A DNA stretch of 7,131 nt from Chloroflexi bacterium RBG_16_57_11 (GTDB lineage: Bacteria > Chloroflexota > Anaerolineae > Anaerolineales > UBA4823): contig MGNS01000071.1 in NCBI GenBank assembly GCA_001795165.1, forward strand, positions 2,627-9,757, given 5' to 3'. Under the pieces are notes generated by a model. The model was given only the letters and a program-made list of their open reading frames with translations. It had not been told where the DNA came from and ran no database searches. The position numbers and the translations under genes are program-made. This document shows, piece by piece, positions 1-5,090 of this stretch (positions are counted from its first letter, which is position 1; every line of letters begins with the position of its first letter).

Positions 1-779
1 CGGAAATCCAGGCGGATTACCGCGTTTTGCTGGTGGAAGGGCCTGACGAGCGCGGTCTCGACCTGGCTTTGCTCTACCAGGCCGACAGGGTGCAGGTGTA
101 TGAGGCCCAGGCGCCTCAAGCCTGCACAGCTTTGGTCGACGGCCTGGGACCGGACGGCAACGGGGACGTGCTCAACCCGCAAAACGACCTGACCTGCGAC
201 CGGGACGGCGACCAGGTCCTGGATGGCAACCGCCTGTTCTCTCGCCCGCCACTGGTGGCCCACCTGCGGCTGAGCCTGCCCGGAGCGACGGGCGATCACG
301 ATCTTTGGATCATTGCCAACCACCTTAAATCCAAAGTCGAGGACGGCTATACGGTGCAATACACCTTGCCGCGCCGCCTGGAACAGGCGCATTTTGTGGC
401 CGGTCTGGCGCAGGAGATCATCAACGCCGAGCCTGAGGCCAGCCTGGTTGTGCTTGGTGATCTGAACGATTACCCCGACTCGCAGCCGCTCCAGGAGCTT
501 ACCTCGCCGGGTCTGGAAAACCTGGCGCTCCGCTCTCCCCGTGCACAGCAATATACCTATAACCACCAGGGGGTCTCCCAAACGCTGGATTACATCCTGT
601 TACGGGCGCAGCTTCCGCTCGCTTTCCATAAATTCCAGGCAGCGCCGATTAACGCAGATTATCCGGATAGCTGGAGGGGGAATACCAGTAGCCTTTACCG
701 CAGCTCAGATCACGATCCGCTGTGGGTCGAAATCGTCGCCATTTTTCCTCATGTCTTTCTGCCGATGGTTGCGAGGTGA
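1..779 (+). CDS. EEP-family secreted nuclease, 3' part (5' end outside window)
   Basis: This is the C-terminal part of an endonuclease/exonuclease/phosphatase (DNase I-like) protein, which cleaves phosphodiester bonds with a divalent metal. The frame is open to the left edge (from base 3 it reads EIQADYRVLLVEG), so the TTG at 27 is not a start, and about 258 residues are visible. Family motifs appear in order: NHLKSK at 318-335 (catalytic-region Asn-His), LGDLND at 453-470 (metal/active-site Asp and Asn), LDYIL at 585-599 and SDHDPL at 705-722 (C-terminal Asp-His pair). An Asp-rich loop at 195-230 (CDRDGDQVLDGN) resembles a calcium-binding turn and is typical of extracellular members. The protein ends in FLPMVAR, a hydrophobic tail I recall from exported Chloroflexota proteins. 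The gene converges on the hydrolase gene. The fold is confident; secretion and DNA as substrate are inferred, since the signal peptide and N-terminal domains are not visible. Confidence 0.88.
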   Translation, partial: EIQADYRVLLVEGPDERGLDLALLYQADRVQVYEAQAPQACTALVDGLGPDGNGDVLNPQNDLTCDRDGDQVLDGNRLFSRPPLVAHLRLSLPGATGDHDLWIIANHLKSKVEDGYTVQYTLPRRLEQAHFVAGLAQEIINAEPEASLVVLGDLNDYPDSQPLQELTSPGLENLALRSPRAQQYTYNHQGVSQTLDYILLRAQLPLAFHKFQAAPINADYPDSWRGNTSSLYRSSDHDPLWVEIVAIFPHVFLPMVAR

Positions 780-838
780 GGCTTTTCCAAGCTTAGCAAG
801 CCCTCGGTTATGCCTCTGTGATCCTTACCCGTAAGCTC
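780..838. other. convergent intergenic gap, no clear terminator
   Basis: These 59 bases separate the stop codons of two converging genes. The only symmetry I find is a short CTTAC-CC-GTAAG inverted repeat at 824-835 and a pair of distant 6-base arms (AGCTTA at 790-795, TAAGCT at 832-837). Neither is GC-rich nor followed by a T-run on either strand, so I do not call an intrinsic terminator. Confidence 0.5.
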
Positions 839-2539
839 TCACACAGACAAATGGCGGGTCAGCTCGAGCTTGAGGCGCATTTTCACATCGTTATCAACGA
901 ACAACGAGCCGTGGTACTGTTGCACGGGGTGGATCTCCGTACCCGGCAGGACGGCGCTTTGCTCAGGGATGGTGCTGTCGCCGGAAGGCCCTTGTTTATA
1001 GACAAAGTCTCTCAGCTTACCTACCTCCGGCTTGAAGAAAGAGATATCGAGGATGGTTTTTAGACCATAGCCAAAAATCGATATCGCCGGGATGCTCGAA
1101 CGCAGCCCCAACTCCTTGCGGAACTGGCGCGCCGATCGCAGGAGCGGGACATACGTTTCTGGTAGCCAGCTCTCATCCTCCAGGAAATTAATTTTCTTGC
1201 CGTGCTGATCCGAGGCACACGCATAAGTCGGAAGGATTTGGTAACCTGTAGGGAAGGTAGTGCTTACCTGACGGAAGCGTTCCCCCATGAGTCCAAAAGG
1301 CAACACATCGGGCGCTACCAGCAAGCCGACCAATGCCTTGGGTACACCGTTGTGAGGCCCACCCATCAGAATCACACGCCCCGCCTTGTTTCTACCCCCA
1401 AGCCGCTCAATGTAATAGCGGCTAACCAAAGTGCCCAGGCTGTGCGCCATAATAATGACAGGCTGCGATAAAGCAAGAGAGTCGATCATTTGTCCAAGCT
1501 GGGCAGCCGATCGACGAACATCCTGACGCCAATCATAAGCAAACTCGAAGAAATCCTTTCCACGCTCGTATCCCAGATCTTCTACCAGGTAGTCACCTAA
1601 CCGATTATACTGATCGAGCTTGATCAAGTTTGGTACTACCACGACCTCATCCACGATTCCACGTGCCTCTACGCGGGATGTCTCCGAATAAGCGAAGATC
1701 TCCGGGTTCTTGAACAGCACTTTGACATTCGGCCAGATTCGCTCGCTGCCCAACCAGAGCTGAGACCCCATGAGACCGGGGACAAACACCACCGGCCGGC
1801 GGGAGGGCATCTTCTCCAGCACCTCTTCCGCCATGGTCAGGGCTTCCTCGCCAAAACCGCTCTTGAACACCAGTCGCGCTTCACCGATGCGAAACTCGTC
1901 CCCTCCTTGCAGGATCATTTCATCGACTCGCTGCTCGTGAAACCAGGTGCCATTGGTGCTGCCCAGATCACGCAACAAGTATATGTTTCCTTTGCGGTTG
2001 ACCTGCGCATGGTGACGGGATACCTTGACATGCTCCAGGATCACATCGTTACCGTCGATGCGACCGATGCTCAGGCCATCAACCTGATCGAGAGGCACCT
2101 CCCAGGTTTTTTCCGCGGTGAAAACCACCAGGCGTGGGATGTTTGTCTCGTTAAGCGAAACCGGTAAAATTTCCTGGTTGATCGTCCGCTGCAGATCGGC
2201 CTCGGAGTCAATCATGGTCATCTCGAGCATGTTCGTGGGCTGTTCAACTTCATAGCGCAGCTCCAGGCTGCCAAGCTTGATTCGATCCCCGGATCCCAGC
2301 CAGGCCTTCTGGACGCGAACTCCGTTTAAAAGAGTGCCATTCGATGATCCCAGATCGACCAGCTCGCAACCACGTGGGCTACATTCCAGGCGCGCGTGCG
2401 AGCGAGAAATCTTGCTATCATTGAGGATGACGTCATTGGTCATCGCCCGCCCGAGCGTGACACTGGTTTTAGACAGCTCATACTCCTGCTCAGGTCCGTC
2501 CGCATTCATCAAGACCAGTTTGCCGTAATAGTTCTCCAT
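839..2539 (-). CDS. FHA-FHA-LCAT-type alpha/beta hydrolase fusion protein
   Basis: This 566-residue protein has two phospho-threonine-binding FHA domains followed by a lipase/acyltransferase-like hydrolase. FHA1 (about residues 6-98) shows G30-R31, S45-R46-S47-H48 and S66-N67-G68-T69. FHA2 (about 136-227) shows G159-R160, S174-R175-H176-H177 and T195-N196-G197-T198. The hydrolase (about 248-566) fits the lecithin:cholesterol acyltransferase (LCAT) family: FVPGLMGSQLW at 252-262 (oxyanion region), YDWR at 335-338, AHSLG at 365-369 with nucleophile S367, GDSTIP at 520-525 with D521, and YHGSL at 542-546 with H543, a complete Ser-Asp-His triad. No signal peptide or membrane span is seen, so it is probably cytoplasmic. 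It starts at ATG 2539, with a weak GGAAGG 12 bases upstream and FHA1 beginning soon after. The kinase gene lies upstream on the same strand, so it is a likely phospho-dependent partner or substrate. The acyl substrate (phospholipid, glycerolipid or other ester) cannot be told. Confidence 0.9.
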   Translation of the reverse strand: MENYYGKLVLMNADGPEQEYELSKTSVTLGRAMTNDVILNDSKISRSHARLECSPRGCELVDLGSSNGTLLNGVRVQKAWLGSGDRIKLGSLELRYEVEQPTNMLEMTMIDSEADLQRTINQEILPVSLNETNIPRLVVFTAEKTWEVPLDQVDGLSIGRIDGNDVILEHVKVSRHHAQVNRKGNIYLLRDLGSTNGTWFHEQRVDEMILQGGDEFRIGEARLVFKSGFGEEALTMAEEVLEKMPSRRPVVFVPGLMGSQLWLGSERIWPNVKVLFKNPEIFAYSETSRVEARGIVDEVVVVPNLIKLDQYNRLGDYLVEDLGYERGKDFFEFAYDWRQDVRRSAAQLGQMIDSLALSQPVIIMAHSLGTLVSRYYIERLGGRNKAGRVILMGGPHNGVPKALVGLLVAPDVLPFGLMGERFRQVSTTFPTGYQILPTYACASDQHGKKINFLEDESWLPETYVPLLRSARQFRKELGLRSSIPAISIFGYGLKTILDISFFKPEVGKLRDFVYKQGPSGDSTIPEQSAVLPGTEIHPVQQYHGSLFVDNDVKMRLKLELTRHLSV

Positions 2540-2575
2540 ATCAGTCGATCGCCTTCCAAAAAAGATTCCAAAATC

Positions 2576-2600
2576 GCCAGAACCGGATCGAGATCCTGGC
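2576..2600. promoter_or_regulatory. inverted repeats at the predicted transcription start, possible operator
   Basis: Two nested symmetries lie just downstream of the TATAAT box: GGATC-GA-GATCC at 2585-2596 and outer arms GCCAG (2576-2580) and CTGGC (2596-2600). They overlap the expected start site, where an operator could sit. A pair of TTCCAAAA direct repeats (2554-2561 and 2566-2573 on the plus strand) follows in the leader. The arms are short, and chance symmetry is possible. Confidence 0.25.
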
Positions 2601-2603
2601 TTT

Positions 2604-2609
2604 ATTATA
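2604..2609 (-). promoter_or_regulatory. putative promoter -10 box for the FHA-hydrolase gene
   Basis: Read on the minus strand, the AT-rich patch in this gap contains a perfect TATAAT at 2609-2604, about 65 bases before the ATG at 2539. No good -35 hexamer sits at 16-18 bases. TTGGAA lies only 12 bases upstream, and the sequence at 17 bases (CTGCAT) is weak. It would give the hydrolase gene its own transcription start near 2597, in addition to any read-through from the kinase gene. The call rests on the -10 match and its AT-rich setting within otherwise GC-rich DNA. Confidence 0.4.
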
Positions 2610-2676
2610 TATCTATCTGAGTTCCAATGCAGGGTATTCGCAGCGCGCCAGGAAACTCAAAACGGAAGAATGGCTC

Positions 2677-5034
2677 CTATGGCGTAGCGGGAAGCTCGAA
2701 ACAGTTGCCACTTTCCGGGATGACCGAATGATCGGGATTGACGACCACCGCGCACATTTGCGTGGCCTGCGCCGGTCTGTCGCTGACGGCGTAGCCAGTG
2801 AAAGGCGAAGAGCCGCCAAACATCAAACGATCTCCACTGCCCCCCAAGCCCACCTGGTCGGGAGTAACTGTGTTGAAAAAGAAATGGATGTGCGTGCCCG
2901 GGATCTGTGGGGTGAAATTCTGTGTTACGAATTCCACCACATAGCGGTTCTGGCTGTCCACCGTAATCCCGGTGATCTCAACAGATGGCTGCGCCGCAGG
3001 AGCGCCTTCCGGTGTGGGCGGCGCTTCGACCACCTGCACACTTTTGATGTCTCCCGAGATGACAACCTGTGAATTGGGCACCCAACACGATTGGTCCAGG
3101 TTCTGAGGATTTTGGACAACCCACCAGCTCTCATCTGGTGAAAGGCCTCGCACCAGGAGAGTTGTACGGGCGCTGACTGGCGCCACCTGGGCATATGCCT
3201 CTCCCGGCCCTGCACGGCACACCGTGTCCTCTCGCATCGTCGCTGAGGGGACATCCGGCAGGGGGACGCAGCCGCCGCTGTTGGGCTGGACGCTGTGATC
3301 CGGGTTCGCCACCAGGATGCACATCTGAGAAGCGTTCGCCGGCCGGTCGCTGGCGGTATATCCGGTGAACGGGCGCGGGCCACCGTACAATATCCACGGT
3401 CCTTTTCCTGGAGAGCCGGCCTGGTCGACTGGCACCGTGTTGAAGAAGAAATGCACGTGCTCACCGGGCAGCGTCTCGGCGTACTCGAAGGTCTCATAAT
3501 AGATGATATAGCGGCCTTCGCCGCCCATCTCGATGGCGTTGATGCGGGCGAAGTGGACGCCCGCCGGGATGGTCGCCGTTGGGAGGAATCTCGGCGTGGG
3601 TGTCGAGGCTGGAGCAGTGGGGCTGGCAGACGTCTCCGGCGTGGGCGAGGCGGTGGCTGACAGTATTCCCGGCGTAGCTTCGGTGGTGGATTGCGTCACT
3701 GGGGAAGTGGCTGTGGGGGTATCCACAGCGCCGGCAAAGAAGCCTGAGCGGTTTAACAGATATCCTCCGGCAACCCCGCCCACGATCAGACACAGAACAA
3801 TCACAGCCACCACAGCTCCCCCTCCGGCCAACAGGGCTGGTTTGACCAATTTTTGGCTGGTGGTTTGCGTGGCTGGCTGCCCGGCAGAGGTTGGACGGGC
3901 TCCGGCGGTGCCGGTCAACGGGACCCTCAGCACGGGTTGCGGCTGCGGAGCTGCTCTTGACCCGGCCGGATAGCCGCCCGCAGGCGTGACCGGCGGCGGG
4001 GTGGAGCCCTGGACGCTTTGCTGTTGCGAGCGTACCGGAGGGCTGGCAGGTTTGGATCCTGGCTTCGCTGCCTCCGGTTCAAGGACCGTCCCCTGGGCCG
4101 GTGGTTCCAAGCGCGTGGCAGCCTGGTTAGGGGAAATTTGCGCAGGCGCCTTTACGACCTGCGCCGCGACCGACGAGACCCCGCCTTCGAGCCGGTCGAT
4201 GATCCTCTTCAAGGCAGCCGACATCTCCTTAGCGGTTTGGTAGCGCTCATCCCGCCCCTTGGCCAACGATTTTTCGATCACCGCTATTAGATCGCTCGGA
4301 GTTTCTGAGCGCAGCTCACGCAGATTGGGCAACGGATCGTGCAAGTGCATCATCAGCAGGCTCATCGCCGAATCCGCCTGGAATGGCGGGCGCCCGCTGA
4401 CCATCTCAAACAGGGTAACACCCAAGGAATAGATATCTGAGCGGGCGTCGGGCGCCTCGCCGCGGATGACATCCGGCGACATGTACATGGCCGTCCCGAC
4501 CACTGCTCCCGTGGTGGTGTGCGATGTGCTGCCGACGATCTTGACGATACCGAAATCCATCAAGATGGCCCGGCCTTGCACATCCAACATGATATTGGCA
4601 GGCTTGATGTCCCGATGGATCATGCCACGATCGTGGGCGTAGCCCATTGCGCTACAAACATCTATCGTGATGCGGATCGCTTCGGTGAGGGGTAAACGCT
4701 GCCCGGCCTTGTTCAGCCGCCTCAGGCGCTCTTGCAGTGTCTCACCTGGCACGAACTCCTGCACCATGTAGTAAGTTTCACCATCGTGGTTGAAGTCGAA
4801 AACCTGGGTGATATTTGGGTGGCGCAGCTGAGCGACGGAGCGAGCCTCTTCCTCGAAGCGGCTGATGAACTTCGGATCCTCAGACAGGTGCGAGTGGATC
4901 ATCTTAACGGCAACTACCCGCTGCAAGTTCGGATCCAGCGCCTTATACACCGCCGACATCCCGCCCTGGCCCAGGATCTCCTGGATCTTGTATCTACCGT
5001 TCAGCGTCTTGCCGATCCAATTCGGTCGACTCAT
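2677..5034 (-). CDS. membrane Ser/Thr protein kinase with duplicated ectodomain and SH3b domain
   Basis: This 785-residue PknB-like (Hanks-type) kinase has a cytoplasmic catalytic domain at about 15-280. It shows G-loop GQGGMSAVYK (22-31), ATP-binding K44 in VAVK, helix-C E63, HRDIKPAN (140-147) with catalytic D142, and DFG (160-162). Activation-loop T173 and T175 align with the autophosphorylated T171 and T173 of mycobacterial PknB. The usual APE motif is S-P-D (186-188), a conservative change. A Pro/Ala/Gln-rich linker (281-398) leads to one membrane span (399-427), then a Thr/Pro/Ser-rich stalk (438-490). The outside part holds a 96-residue domain (498-593), an SH3b-like domain (about 603-660, with C606 and C650) and a second copy of the 96-residue domain (687-782); there are no PASTA repeats. 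ATG 5034 is chosen because GGAGG lies 7 bases upstream and the kinase domain follows directly. It lies 56 bases after the ABC transporter gene, so the two are probably co-transcribed. The ligand is unknown. Confidence 0.94.
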   Translation of the reverse strand: MSRPNWIGKTLNGRYKIQEILGQGGMSAVYKALDPNLQRVVAVKMIHSHLSEDPKFISRFEEEARSVAQLRHPNITQVFDFNHDGETYYMVQEFVPGETLQERLRRLNKAGQRLPLTEAIRITIDVCSAMGYAHDRGMIHRDIKPANIMLDVQGRAILMDFGIVKIVGSTSHTTTGAVVGTAMYMSPDVIRGEAPDARSDIYSLGVTLFEMVSGRPPFQADSAMSLLMMHLHDPLPNLRELRSETPSDLIAVIEKSLAKGRDERYQTAKEMSAALKRIIDRLEGGVSSVAAQVVKAPAQISPNQAATRLEPPAQGTVLEPEAAKPGSKPASPPVRSQQQSVQGSTPPPVTPAGGYPAGSRAAPQPQPVLRVPLTGTAGARPTSAGQPATQTTSQKLVKPALLAGGGAVVAVIVLCLIVGGVAGGYLLNRSGFFAGAVDTPTATSPVTQSTTEATPGILSATASPTPETSASPTAPASTPTPRFLPTATIPAGVHFARINAIEMGGEGRYIIYYETFEYAETLPGEHVHFFFNTVPVDQAGSPGKGPWILYGGPRPFTGYTASDRPANASQMCILVANPDHSVQPNSGGCVPLPDVPSATMREDTVCRAGPGEAYAQVAPVSARTTLLVRGLSPDESWWVVQNPQNLDQSCWVPNSQVVISGDIKSVQVVEAPPTPEGAPAAQPSVEITGITVDSQNRYVVEFVTQNFTPQIPGTHIHFFFNTVTPDQVGLGGSGDRLMFGGSSPFTGYAVSDRPAQATQMCAVVVNPDHSVIPESGNCFELPATP
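2689..2976 (-). repeat. ectodomain repeat, copy 2 (residues 687-782 of the kinase)
   Basis: This is the second copy of a 96-residue domain encoded in the kinase gene. It aligns without gaps to copy 1 with 49 of 96 identical residues (counted by hand). Invariant blocks are PG-H-x-HFFFNTV, GG-x-x-PFTGY, SDRPA, QMC, NPDHSV and SG-x-C. It carries H715, H717, H769, C761 and C778. It ends three residues before the end of the protein, so nothing else follows it outside the cell. I do not recognise it as a named family. Confidence 0.9.
3055..3228 (-). other. SH3b-like domain of the kinase (residues about 603-660)
   Basis: The segment starts with DTVCRAGPGEAY, close to the usual bacterial SH3 opening (x-x-LNVRSGPG-x-x-Y), continues with a strand ending in GLSPDESWWVVQ and closes with CWVPNSQV, matching the WV end of SH3b domains. 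C606 and C650 could form a disulfide outside the cell. In other proteins such domains bind cell-wall peptides or glycans. That role here is inferred. Confidence 0.7.
3256..3543 (-). repeat. ectodomain repeat, copy 1 (residues 498-593 of the kinase)
   Basis: This is the first copy of the duplicated 96-residue domain, just after the Thr/Pro/Ser-rich stalk. It shares HFFFNTV, PFTGY, SDRPA, QMC and NPDHSV with copy 2, and carries H526, H528, H580, C572 and C589. The N-terminal third differs more between the copies than the middle and C-terminal parts, which suggests that the core ligand or fold determinants lie in the latter. Confidence 0.9.
3754..3840 (-). other. single transmembrane segment of the kinase (residues 399-427)
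   Basis: An uninterrupted hydrophobic run without charged residues begins at PALLAGGGAVVAV and ends at GGYLL. It is preceded by a lysine-containing flank (QKLVK) and followed by NRSGFF. Because no N-terminal signal is present, it should place the kinase domain inside the cell and residues 428-785 outside. Confidence 0.9.
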
Positions 5035-5041
5035 CCATCAG

Positions 5042-5046
5042 CCTCC
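5042..5046 (-). promoter_or_regulatory. ribosome binding site of the kinase gene
   Basis: GGAGG on the minus strand lies 7 bases before the ATG at 5034. This fixes the start and rules out the nearby out-of-frame ATG at 5038. The whole 56-base gap (5035-5090) between the transporter stop and this start shows no promoter-like or terminator-like sequence, which supports co-transcription. Confidence 0.8.
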
Positions 5047-5090
5047 AGCCGGGAGATCCACACACCAGCTCAGCATGTATCCGCAATCCA

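Larger units (their letters stand above)
2540..2676 (-). other. 137-base gap between kinase and FHA-hydrolase genes
   Basis: This is the longest non-coding stretch of the window. It holds the putative -10 box, the small inverted repeats and a weak ribosome binding site, GGAAGG at 2557-2552. I find no terminator-like hairpin after the kinase stop codon at 2679-2677, so read-through from the kinase gene into the hydrolase gene is possible. Small reading frames crossing it have no recognisable content. Confidence 0.5.

Noticed and set aside
824..835. CTTAC-CC-GTAAG inverted repeat as a bidirectional terminator
   Set aside because: The stem is short, the loop would be two bases, it is not GC-rich and no T-run follows on either strand.
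2613..2819. Small minus-strand frame of 68 codons overlapping the kinase 3' end
   Set aside because: Most of it overlaps the second ectodomain repeat in another frame. The translation is Arg/Ser-rich without pattern, and it has no supported start.
2976..3256. Recent duplication or mobile repeat as the origin of the two ectodomain copies
   Set aside because: The copies are only about half identical in protein, differ at many bases and have no flanking repeats, so this is an old in-gene domain duplication rather than a mobile element.
2925..3497. Minus-strand open frame of 190 codons inside the kinase gene
   Set aside because: It is an out-of-frame shadow of the ectodomain, rich in Arg, Ser and Pro with no motif. 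Open frames of this kind are expected in GC-rich coding DNA.
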